A DNA stretch of 59,915 nucleotides from Mycolicibacter longobardus. GTDB taxonomy: Bacteria > Actinomycetota > Actinomycetes > Mycobacteriales > Mycobacteriaceae. Under the pieces are notes generated by a model. That model was not told where the DNA came from. It did not search any database and saw only the letters and a program-made list of their open reading frames with translations. The DNA lies in assembly GCF_002102265.1 (NCBI RefSeq), contig NZ_LQPG01000059.1:1-59915 (forward strand), given 5' to 3'. Every line of letters starts with the position of its first letter. The first letter of the stretch is position 1. Below, one piece after another: positions 8,076 through 15,666 of this stretch. Both the position numbers and the translations under genes were made by a program.

Positions 8076-8912
8076 ATGGACTGCATGCATGCCCCGCGCG
8101 ACGTCGAGACGGCATCGGACGTCCCGGGCGCCCCCGGTTTCGAAACCCCCGGTCCGCGCCGTTTCCGAAACTTCAGCGTCCGTTACCGGCACTCCGCGCT
8201 GTCCGCGGGCCAGCGCCAGACCTGGGAACGGCTCTGGCCCGAGTTGGGCGCAGACGTCGTGCCCCCGGACGGGACCGGCGGTTCAGCGAGGCTCGATGGA
8301 GGAGAGCCGAAGCTGGGACCGCCGCATCAACCCGACCGCACCGATCCGCTGGACACGCAGCGCTGGTTCGGCCGCGACGCGCCGGTGGTGCTCGAGATCG
8401 GCTGCGGAGCCGGGACCTCCACAGTCGCGATGGCCCAGGCCGAGCCGGACCTGGATGTGATCGCCGTCGAGGTCTACGAGCGAGGGCTGGCGCAGCTGCT
8501 GTGCGCGATCGAGCGCGAGCACCTGGGAAATATCCGGCTGCTGCGCGGCGACGGCCTCGAGGTGCTCGAACACCTGATCGCGCCGGAGTCGCTGATCGGC
8601 GTGCGGGTCTTCTTTCCCGACCCGTGGCCCAAGGCGCGCCACCACAAGCGGCGGCTGCTGCAGCCGGCGACCATGGCCCTGATCGCCGACCGGCTGAAAC
8701 CGGGCGGGGTGCTGCACGCGGCGACCGACCATGCCGACTACGCGGTGCAGATCGCCGAGTCCGGCGACGGCGAACCGCGCCTGCGCCGGGTCACGGACGC
8801 TCCCACGCGAACTGGCCTACCGATCTCGATCGCGCGCCCCACCACCAAGTACGAGGCAAAGGGCCGCGATGCGGGCAGCGTGATCAACGAGTTCGTCTGG
8901 GAGCGAATCTGA
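8076..8912 (+). CDS. trmB: tRNA (guanine-N7-)-methyltransferase
   Basis: The protein has 278 residues. It makes m7G46 in the variable loop of tRNA using S-adenosylmethionine. The SAM-binding motif LEIGCGAGTSTVAMA follows WFGRDAPVV. The family signature RVFFPDPWPKARHHKRRL and the later TDHADYA are both present. ATG at 8085 is an alternative start three residues in. Between ERLWPELG and DTQRWFGRD there is an extra peptide, GGSARLDGGEPKLGPPHQ, encoded by a dispersed 47-nt repeat; as I remember it, M. tuberculosis TrmB has a much shorter linker there. The insert precedes the Rossmann core and should be tolerated. The stop overlaps the next start (TGATG). Confidence 0.93.
   Translation: MDCMHAPRDVETASDVPGAPGFETPGPRRFRNFSVRYRHSALSAGQRQTWERLWPELGADVVPPDGTGGSARLDGGEPKLGPPHQPDRTDPLDTQRWFGRDAPVVLEIGCGAGTSTVAMAQAEPDLDVIAVEVYERGLAQLLCAIEREHLGNIRLLRGDGLEVLEHLIAPESLIGVRVFFPDPWPKARHHKRRLLQPATMALIADRLKPGGVLHAATDHADYAVQIAESGDGEPRLRRVTDAPTRTGLPISIARPTTKYEAKGRDAGSVINEFVWERI
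8277..8323 (+). repeat. 47-nt in-frame palindromic element, copy B
   Basis: This copy lies inside trmB. It has the same ends as copy A (GGCGGT ... ACCGCC), the same orientation relative to its host gene and the same reading frame, and encodes GGSARLDGGEPKLGPP. Two of 47 bases differ from copy A. Confidence 0.85.
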
Positions 8913-9607
8913 TGACCGGCCCCGGCTTGAAGACCGAGCTGGATGCCGGTCCGGCCGGCACCGACCCGGCCGCTGACGCCGAACCCGCCCGCCGGGTGCT
9001 GCTGGTGTGGGACGCCCCGAACCTGGACATGGGCCTGGGCGCGATCCTGGGCCGGCGTCCGACCGGGGTGGAACGGCCCCGATTCGACGCGCTGGGCCGC
9101 TGGCTGCTCAACCGCACGGCGGAGATCGCGGCGTCTCACCCGCAGATCAGGGTCGAGCCCGAGGCCACCGTGTTCACCAACATCGCGCCGGGCAGCGCCG
9201 ACGTCGTCCGGCCGTGGGTGGAGGCGTTGCGCAACGTGGGTTTCGCCGTCTTCGCCAAGCCGAAGATCGATGAGGACAGTGATGTCGACTCCGACATGCT
9301 CGAGCACATCGCGCTGCGGAAAGACCAGGGACTGGCCGCGGTGGCGGTGGCCTCCGCCGACGGTCAGGCGTTCCGGGAACCGCTGGAGGAACTCTGCGGG
9401 CTCGGCGTAGCCGTGTCCGTGCTCGGATTTCGCGAACATGCGAGCTGGGCGCTAGCCTCGGATACCTTGGAGTTCGTCGACTTGGAAGACATCCCTGGTG
9501 TGTTCCGGGAGCGGCTGCCGCGAATCAGCCTGGATTCGCTGCCGGAACAAGGGGCCTGGCTCCCGCCGTTCCGGCCGCTGAGCTCCCTGCTGACCTCGCG
9601 AGAGTGA
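8912..9607 (+). CDS. NYN/PIN-like domain protein (Rv0207c-like)
   Basis: The protein has 231 residues. The N-terminal strand LLVWDAPNLDMGLG carries the first conserved aspartate and asparagine of the NYN (PIN-fold) ribonuclease-like family. Further acidic positions are in DEDSDVDSDMLEHIAL and VAVASADGQAF, matching the expected metal-binding cluster. This suggests an RNA-processing or RNA-binding role, not proven here. The start ATG overlaps the trmB TGA by one base, so the two are probably co-translated. It is followed 73 bases later by mmpL3 on the same strand, an association conserved in M. tuberculosis as I recall it. Confidence 0.82.
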   Translation: MTGPGLKTELDAGPAGTDPAADAEPARRVLLVWDAPNLDMGLGAILGRRPTGVERPRFDALGRWLLNRTAEIAASHPQIRVEPEATVFTNIAPGSADVVRPWVEALRNVGFAVFAKPKIDEDSDVDSDMLEHIALRKDQGLAAVAVASADGQAFREPLEELCGLGVAVSVLGFREHASWALASDTLEFVDLEDIPGVFRERLPRISLDSLPEQGAWLPPFRPLSSLLTSRE

Positions 9608-9680
9608 CAAACTGGAGAGCCTGAAGAGGACGCGCGGGTCGCCAAAGATGTCTCAACAGACTTTAGTGAGGAGCGTATAG

Positions 9681-12617
9681 GTGTTCGCCTGGTGGGGTCG
9701 AACTGTATACCGCTACCGGTTCATCGTAATCGGCGTGATGGTGGCGCTCTGCCTGGGCGGTGGCGTCTACGGGATGAGCCTGGGCGACCACGTCACCCAG
9801 AGCGGCTTCTATGACGACGGCAGCCAGTCCGTGCAGGCGTCGATCGTCGGCGACGAGGTCTACGGCCGGGACCGGACCAGCCACGTGGTGGCGGTGTTCA
9901 CCGCCCCGAAGGGCGAGACCGTCGACGACAAGCAGTGGTTCGAGGGGGTCAAAAGCGGCCTGAACAAGGTCAAAGACGACCACCCCGACCAGATCCTGAG
10001 CTGGGTCGGCTACTTCACCAATCCCGAAGCGCTGAGCAACATGGCCGACGCGAGCAAGAAGCATGCCTTCGCATCGATCCAGCTCAAGGGCGACGACGAC
10101 GACACCATCCTGAAGAACTACCAGGCAGTCGAACCGGATCTGCAGGGACTCGACGGGGGCAAAGCCGAACTCGGCGGCCTGCAGCCGATCGCCAACGCCC
10201 TGACCGGAACCATCGCAAGCGACCAGCAGCGGATGGAGGTGCTGGCGCTTCCGCTGGTGGCGGTGGTGTTGTTCTTCGTGTTCGGCGGGGTGATCGCCGC
10301 CAGCCTGCCGGTGATCGTCGGTGGTTTGAGCATCGCCGGGGCGACCGGCATCCTGCAGCTCACCACCCACTTCGGGCCGGTGCACTTCTTCGCCCAACCG
10401 GTGGTCTCGCTGATCGGTCTGGGTATCGCGATCGACTACGGGCTGTTCGTGGTGAGCCGGTTCCGCGAAGAGATCGCCGAGGGCTACGACACCGAGGCGG
10501 CGGTCCGGCGCTCGGTGATGACGGCGGGGCGCACCGTGGTGTTCTCCGCGGTGCTGATCATCGCCTCCTGCGCCAGCCTGCTGGTACTGCCGCAGGGATT
10601 CGTGCACTCGCTGACCTACGCCTTCTTCGCCTCGGTGGGGCTGGCCGCCTTGCTGTCGATCACCCTGCTGCCGGCCATTCTGGGTGTGCTCGGCAACAAC
10701 GTCGACGCCCTCGGAGTCCGTACCCTCTACCGGATACCGTTCCTGCGGGACTGGGAGTTCTCCAACCGCATCATCGGCTGGTTCGCCGAGAAGACCCAGA
10801 AGACCAAGACCCGTGAAGAGGTCGAGGCCGGGTTCTGGGGCAAGCTGGTCAACTACGTGATGCAGCGGCCGCTGGCGTTCGCGATCCCGATCGTGGTCGC
10901 GATGATCCTGCTGATCATCCCGCTGGGGAAGTTGTCGTTCGGTGGGATGAGCGAGAAGTATCTGCCGCCGGACAACACCGCCCGGGTGGCCCAGGAACAC
11001 TTCGACGAGATCTTCCCCGGCTTCCGCACCGAGAAGCTGACGCTGGTGATCAAGAGCGACGCCGACAAGCCGGTCAGCGACCAACAGGTCGCCGACATCC
11101 GCAACCGGGCGATGTCGATCAGCGGGTTCGTGGTCCCCGACGACGACCCGGCCGGGATGTGGAAGGAACGCCCGTACCTGCCCGGGGCCTCCAAGGATCC
11201 GTCCGTCCGGGTGATCGAGAACGGCTTGATCAACCGCAACGATGCCGCGCAGAAGATCAAGGCACTGCGCGCCATGAGCACACCCAAGGGCCTGGAGGTG
11301 CTGGTCGGCGGAACCCCCGCGCTCGAGCAGGACAGCATCCACGCGATGGTCGACAAGGGGCCGCTGATGCTGGTGATCCTGCTGATCACCACCACGCTGC
11401 TGATGTTCCTGGCATTCGGGTCGTTGGTGCTGCCGTTGAAGGCCGCGGTGATGAGTGCGCTCACGATCGGGTCGACCATGGGCATCTTGACCTGGATGTT
11501 CGTCGACGGCCACGGCGCCGGGCTGCTGAACTTCACCCCCACGCCGCTGATGGTGGTGGTGATCGCGCTGGTTGTCGCGGTGGGCTGGGGCCTGGCCACC
11601 GACTACGAGGTGTTCCTGGTCTCCCGAATGGTGGAGGCACGAGAATCCGGGATGTCGACCACCGAGGCGATCCGGATCGGCACCGCGACCACCGGCCGGC
11701 TTATCACCGCGGCCGCGCTGATCCTCGCGGTGGTCGCCGCGTCGTTCGTGTTCTCCGATCTGGTGATGATGAAGTATCTGGCGTTCGGCCTGATGGCCGC
11801 GCTGCTGCTGGATGCCACCGTGATCCGGATGTTCCTGGTGCCGGCGGTGATGAAGCTGCTCGGCGACGACTGCTGGTGGGCGCCGCGCTGGATGAAGCGC
11901 CTCCAGAATCGGATCGGGCTCGGCGAGATCCGGCTGCCCGACGAACGGCGCAGGGTCCCCCGCCGCGTCGCACCCGGGGCTGTCGAGCCGACCCCGGTGG
12001 GAGCTGCGGCCCCGGTCGCAGCTGCGGCCCCGCGCCCGACCCACGACCCCACCCACCCCGCGCCCGGAAGAGCACCCCAGGCACGGGCACGCGCCGCCGA
12101 ACAGCTTCCGACCCGGCCGGTGAGCGGCAACCCGTCCGGCGCCCGAACCAACCGGATCACCACCGGCCCGGATGAACCTCCCACCACCCGGTTCTCGGCT
12201 GCCGACCCGGCCACCGAGCGGGTGGAGTCCCCCGGCAAGGACGTGCCGGGCTCGGCCGGGACCGACCGCGAGATCGAGTCCTGGCTGGGCGAGCTGCGGG
12301 GCGGTCGCCGCGGCCGGCAGACCGACACCGATCCGGAGCCGTCCGACGAGCGGACCCGCTCGCTGCCGAAGCCGGGGACCACAGCGGACGCCGGAAGCTC
12401 AGCAGGCGGCCCGGAGGACACCGAGAACGCCCCGACCACGGCCATCCCCGCTCAGGGCGCTCCGACTGATCCCGAGAACCCTGCCACCGAGAAGTTCACC
12501 GCTGTCGGCGACCAGGCCGGCGACGACCCGGAGGGCAACCCGCAGAGTACTCAGCGGCGCGGTGCCACCGGCGGCCTCAGCGCTGCTGAGCTGCTGCGTC
12601 GGGAGGGCCGGTACTGA
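9681..12617 (+). CDS. mmpL3: Trehalose monomycolate transporter MmpL3
   Basis: The protein has 978 residues and belongs to the RND/MMPL superfamily. MmpL3 is the essential inner-membrane flippase that delivers trehalose monomycolate to the periplasm for mycolic-acid assembly. An N-terminal helix precedes the first periplasmic domain. Two bundles of membrane helices carry the proton-relay pairs: Asp252-Tyr253 in GLGIAIDYGLF and Asp641-Tyr642 in GLATDYEVFLV. From about residue 750 a long Pro/Thr/Arg-rich cytoplasmic tail follows, slightly longer than the M. tuberculosis one (944 residues in total, as I recall). The start is GTG 9681, with GAGGAG seven bases upstream. The 3' end overlaps the convergent permease gene by 41 bases. 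Confidence 0.96.
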   Translation: MFAWWGRTVYRYRFIVIGVMVALCLGGGVYGMSLGDHVTQSGFYDDGSQSVQASIVGDEVYGRDRTSHVVAVFTAPKGETVDDKQWFEGVKSGLNKVKDDHPDQILSWVGYFTNPEALSNMADASKKHAFASIQLKGDDDDTILKNYQAVEPDLQGLDGGKAELGGLQPIANALTGTIASDQQRMEVLALPLVAVVLFFVFGGVIAASLPVIVGGLSIAGATGILQLTTHFGPVHFFAQPVVSLIGLGIAIDYGLFVVSRFREEIAEGYDTEAAVRRSVMTAGRTVVFSAVLIIASCASLLVLPQGFVHSLTYAFFASVGLAALLSITLLPAILGVLGNNVDALGVRTLYRIPFLRDWEFSNRIIGWFAEKTQKTKTREEVEAGFWGKLVNYVMQRPLAFAIPIVVAMILLIIPLGKLSFGGMSEKYLPPDNTARVAQEHFDEIFPGFRTEKLTLVIKSDADKPVSDQQVADIRNRAMSISGFVVPDDDPAGMWKERPYLPGASKDPSVRVIENGLINRNDAAQKIKALRAMSTPKGLEVLVGGTPALEQDSIHAMVDKGPLMLVILLITTTLLMFLAFGSLVLPLKAAVMSALTIGSTMGILTWMFVDGHGAGLLNFTPTPLMVVVIALVVAVGWGLATDYEVFLVSRMVEARESGMSTTEAIRIGTATTGRLITAAALILAVVAASFVFSDLVMMKYLAFGLMAALLLDATVIRMFLVPAVMKLLGDDCWWAPRWMKRLQNRIGLGEIRLPDERRRVPRRVAPGAVEPTPVGAAAPVAAAAPRPTHDPTHPAPGRAPQARARAAEQLPTRPVSGNPSGARTNRITTGPDEPPTTRFSAADPATERVESPGKDVPGSAGTDREIESWLGELRGGRRGRQTDTDPEPSDERTRSLPKPGTTADAGSSAGGPEDTENAPTTAIPAQGAPTDPENPATEKFTAVGDQAGDDPEGNPQSTQRRGATGGLSAAELLRREGRY

Positions 12618-13746
12618 GCTCGTCGTCGGCGGTTTCCGAGGCGACTTCCGGCACCGGAGCATCGGCGTCATCCGGGATATCAGGCGGGTCCGAGGCCGGC
12701 GAACCGATCAGCGCACGCACCGCTCGGTCGATGAAGGCGATCGTCGGGACGGCGAGCAGGGCACCGACGATGCCGGCCAGGATTCCGCCGGTTGAGATGC
12801 CCAGCACCACCGCCAGCGGATGGATCGAGACGGCGCGTCCCATCACCAGCGGCTGCAGCACATGGGCCTCCAGCTGGTTGACCGCGATGATCAGCCCCAA
12901 CGTGACCAACGCGTAGATCCAGCCCTTGGCGATCAGGGCGACCAGCACCGCCAGCAGTCCGGTGAGCACCGCACCGACCAGCGGGATGAACGCGCCCAGG
13001 AACACCAGGGAGGCCAGCGGCAGCGCCAACGGCACGGCCATGACCGCCAGACCGACGCCGATCCCGACGGCGTCGACCAGCGCCACCAGGAAGGTGGCCC
13101 GGACGTAGCCGATCAGCGACTCGAAGCCAGCGATCCCGGCCCGGTGCACCCGGTCGCGCACCTCGCTCGGGAAGATCTTGACGGTGAACCGCCAGATGTC
13201 GCGGCCGCCGTAGAGGAAAAAAATCAGCGTGAACAGCACGACGAAGGCGCCGGTGAAGATCTTGGTGACGGTCTCGGCCGTCGACAGCGCCCCGCTGGTC
13301 AGCTTGGCCTGGTTGTTGCGCAGCCCGGTGACCACGGTGTCGCCGATGCTGTCGATCTGCTCGCTGCTCAGGTGCAGCGGCCCTTCGATCAGCCAGCGCT
13401 GGGTCGAGTTGACTATCTGGGTGACCTGTTCGACCAGCTCCGGCACCCCATCGATGAACTGGTCCACCACGAAGCTCAGCAGGCCGGCGAGCACCGCCAG
13501 ACCGGAGAGCAGCAGCAGGAACACCGCCAGGCCGCGAGGCACCCCGCGGCGGTCCAGCCAGTCGACGCCGGGCAGCAGCAACGCCGACATCATCATCGCC
13601 ACCAACACCGGGACGACGATCACCTCGAGCCGCCGGAAGACGAGCAGTACCACCATTACCGCGGCGAACAACACCAGCAGGCGCCAGGCCCACGCGGCGG
13701 CTTTGCGCACCGTCGGATGTACGGATTCGTCTGCGCTGGCTGACAT
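12577..13746 (-). CDS. AI-2E family transporter (Rv0205-like permease)
   Basis: The protein has 389 residues from ATG 13746 (MSASADES). It has about eight hydrophobic segments: two near the N-terminus, separated by a short loop, then an extramembrane stretch (about 100-165), and six in the C-terminal half, including LASLVFLGAFIPLVGAVLTG and the signature region QLEAHVLQPLVMGR. This is the AI-2E exporter/PerM-like permease family; substrates are usually unknown. A C-terminal acidic, disordered tail follows. It converges on mmpL3 with overlapping 3' ends. The same neighbour is present in M. tuberculosis, which suggests but does not prove an envelope role. Confidence 0.88.
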   Translation of the reverse strand: MSASADESVHPTVRKAAAWAWRLLVLFAAVMVVLLVFRRLEVIVVPVLVAMMMSALLLPGVDWLDRRGVPRGLAVFLLLLSGLAVLAGLLSFVVDQFIDGVPELVEQVTQIVNSTQRWLIEGPLHLSSEQIDSIGDTVVTGLRNNQAKLTSGALSTAETVTKIFTGAFVVLFTLIFFLYGGRDIWRFTVKIFPSEVRDRVHRAGIAGFESLIGYVRATFLVALVDAVGIGVGLAVMAVPLALPLASLVFLGAFIPLVGAVLTGLLAVLVALIAKGWIYALVTLGLIIAVNQLEAHVLQPLVMGRAVSIHPLAVVLGISTGGILAGIVGALLAVPTIAFIDRAVRALIGSPASDPPDIPDDADAPVPEVASETADDELSTGPPDAAAQQR

Positions 13747-13824
13747 TCCGGTAGCGTAACGATGTCGCAGCGGGAGCACATCTACTAGCCGAATATCAAC
13801 CTCAGGTGGCTAGCCTCTAATTTC

Positions 13825-14976
13825 GTGTCCCACGACTCCAAGTACCGGTGGGTGCGCCCGGCGATCCTCGGTCTGATCGCGGCGGTGATCACCGTCGAGA
13901 TCGCGCTGGTGTGGGACCAGGTTTCGGCCGCCTGGCGCAGCCTGTGGCGCGCGGAGGGATACTGGCTGTTCGGCGCGGTGGTTGCCGCGGCGGCGTCCAT
14001 GCACAGCTTCGCCCAGATCCAGCGGACCCTGCTGCGCTCGGCCGGGGTGCAGGTCACCCAGTGGCGCTCGGAAGCCGCCTTCTACGCCGCCAACTCGCTG
14101 AGCACCACGCTGCCCGGCGGTCCGGTGCTCTCGACGACGTTCCTGTACCGCCAGCAGCGGCGCTGGGGAGCCTCCGCGGTGGTGGCGTCGTGGCAGCTGG
14201 TGATGTCGGGGGTGCTGCAGGCCGTCGGGCTGGCGCTGTTGGGTCTGGGTGGAGCGTTTCTGCTCGGCGCCCGAAACAATCCGTTCTCCCTGCTGTTCAC
14301 CCTCGGCGGCTTCATCGCTCTGCTGCTGCTGGCCCAGGCGGTCGCCTCGCGGCCGGAGTTGATCGACGGCATCGGCGTGCGCGTGCTGTCCTGGGTCAAC
14401 TCCGTGCGCGACCAGCCCGCCGATACCGGTGTGACGACCTGGCGCAGGATGCTGGGGCAGCTGGAGTCCGTGAGCCTGGGTCGCCGCGCAGCCTCGACGG
14501 CATTCGGCTGGTCACTGTTCAACTGGGTGGCCGACGTCGCGTGCCTGGCCTGCGCGGCCTATGCCGCCGGTGGGCACGCGTCGGTCGCCGGGTTGACGGT
14601 GGCCTACGCGGCCGCCCGCGCGGCGGGAACGATTCCGCTGATGCCGGGCGGGCTGCTGGTTGTCGAAGCCGTATTGGTGCCGGGTCTGGTGTCCAGCGGT
14701 ATGAACTGGCCGGACGCCATCTCCGCGGTGCTGATCTACCGGATGATCAGCTGGTTGCTGGTCGCCGCCGTCGGCTGGGCGGTGTTCTTCTTCGTCTTCC
14801 GCACCGAGCACACGGCCGGCTGCGACGACACGGCCGGCTGCGCCCCGATTCTCAGCGAACCGCTACCGGTTGGGTCATCGGCAGGGCGCCGCCGGGCAGC
14901 GCCCCGGGCACGCCACCAGGCAGACCTCCCTGGGCCTGGACTGCCTGCAGCAGCCCGAGCACCTGCGGCAGGCTGA
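13825..14976 (+). CDS. Lysylphosphatidylglycerol synthase/flippase-like membrane protein (Rv0204c-like)
   Basis: The protein has 383 residues and at least seven hydrophobic helices. It resembles the UPF0104/LPG-synthetase transmembrane family, which includes phospholipid flippase domains; a characteristic stretch is FYAANSLSTTLPGGPVLSTTFLYRQ. A second glycine-rich motif, AGTIPLMPGGLLVVEAVL, also fits that family. The start is GTG 13825. The last roughly 40 residues (Arg/Ala/Pro-rich) are encoded antisense to the end of the haemophore gene, so the C-terminus could instead reflect a lost stop codon. It lies next to mmpL3 and mmpL11, so a lipid-handling role is plausible but inferred. Confidence 0.75.
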   Translation: MSHDSKYRWVRPAILGLIAAVITVEIALVWDQVSAAWRSLWRAEGYWLFGAVVAAAASMHSFAQIQRTLLRSAGVQVTQWRSEAAFYAANSLSTTLPGGPVLSTTFLYRQQRRWGASAVVASWQLVMSGVLQAVGLALLGLGGAFLLGARNNPFSLLFTLGGFIALLLLAQAVASRPELIDGIGVRVLSWVNSVRDQPADTGVTTWRRMLGQLESVSLGRRAASTAFGWSLFNWVADVACLACAAYAAGGHASVAGLTVAYAAARAAGTIPLMPGGLLVVEAVLVPGLVSSGMNWPDAISAVLIYRMISWLLVAAVGWAVFFFVFRTEHTAGCDDTAGCAPILSEPLPVGSSAGRRRAAPRARHQADLPGPGLPAAARAPAAG

Positions 14977-15340
14977 CCGCCAGCTTGCACTGGTCGCCGA
15001 CCTCCTGCACCGGCGCGATGATCTTGGCCAGGTCGTCCTGAACCTTCGGGTTGGCCTCGAAATGGCTCTTGAGGTTTGCCAGCGTCTGCGGGCCGGGCTG
15101 TTGCTGCAGGGCTCCCGTCATCACCTGGTTGGTTTCCGGGTGCGAGTCGAGGTAGTCGCCGGTCGAGGTGACGGCCTTGCCCACCGTCCGGGCGATCTCA
15201 CTGGCCACGCAGGGGTCTTTGGCCGCGGTCGCCGGCGGCGTCGAGGGGGTCGCCAGCACGGTGGCGGCGACGGCGCCGCCCAAGGCGGCAACGGCAAGGC
15301 CCGACAGGCCGCGGCGCAGGGCCGCACGGGTGGTGTTCAC
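14852..15340 (-). CDS. Secreted haem-binding protein (Rv0203-like haemophore)
   Basis: The protein has 162 residues. GTG 15340 is chosen because GAGGAG lies eight bases upstream and a signal peptide follows directly (basic start, AALGGAVAATVLA core, cleavage near TAAKDP). The haem-ligand set I recall for M. tuberculosis Rv0203, Tyr59, His63 and His89, reappears with identical spacing as Tyr63, His67 (GDYLDSHPET) and His93 (LKSHFEANP). Two cysteines (CVASE and DQCKLAV) may form a disulfide. Rv0203 passes haem to MmpL3/MmpL11, and mmpL11 is divergent next door. The Gly/Pro/Ala-rich C-terminal tail is longer than I recall for M. tuberculosis. Confidence 0.88.
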   Translation of the reverse strand: MNTTRAALRRGLSGLAVAALGGAVAATVLATPSTPPATAAKDPCVASEIARTVGKAVTSTGDYLDSHPETNQVMTGALQQQPGPQTLANLKSHFEANPKVQDDLAKIIAPVQEVGDQCKLAVSLPQVLGLLQAVQAQGGLPGGVPGALPGGALPMTQPVAVR

Positions 15341-15666
15341 GAACTGCTCCTCACAACTGGCGACACTTCCGATCGGCCCCGCCACGTTGCAGATGGCGCT
15401 CGGGTGTTGCTCGGGATGTTTCGGTCTCCTGGGATGTCTCCCGGCAGCAGCGGCACGATCCGGGAGGTCCGCCCGCCATCCTGGCAGCAACCACCCACCG
15501 CCGCCACCCGAGCACACGTCAGCCTGGTCACAGTGCGGTTCCCGGACGGCATCGGAGCAGCTCAGGGCGACGAGAAACGGCCAGTGCGACATGTCGCTGC
15601 GGTAGGCTCGCAACACGCGACGCACTGGTGCGGGCGAGAGCGGGGAGAACCGAAATCCAGCAGTTC
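15341..15666. promoter_or_regulatory. Divergent intergenic region, haemophore / mmpL11
   Basis: This 326-base non-coding gap lies between divergent starts. Open frames across it lack codon or family support. A plausible -10 element for mmpL11 is TAGGCT at 15603-15608; the ribosome site of the haemophore (GAGGAG) lies at the left end. No convincing Fur-like or IdeR-like operator was recognised. Confidence 0.35.

Noticed and set aside
9663..12056. Very long open frame antisense to mmpL3 (797 codons)
   Set aside because: Its product is His/Arg/Gln-rich with no family motif, while the plus strand is a clear MmpL3. In high-GC DNA such antisense frames arise from codon bias.
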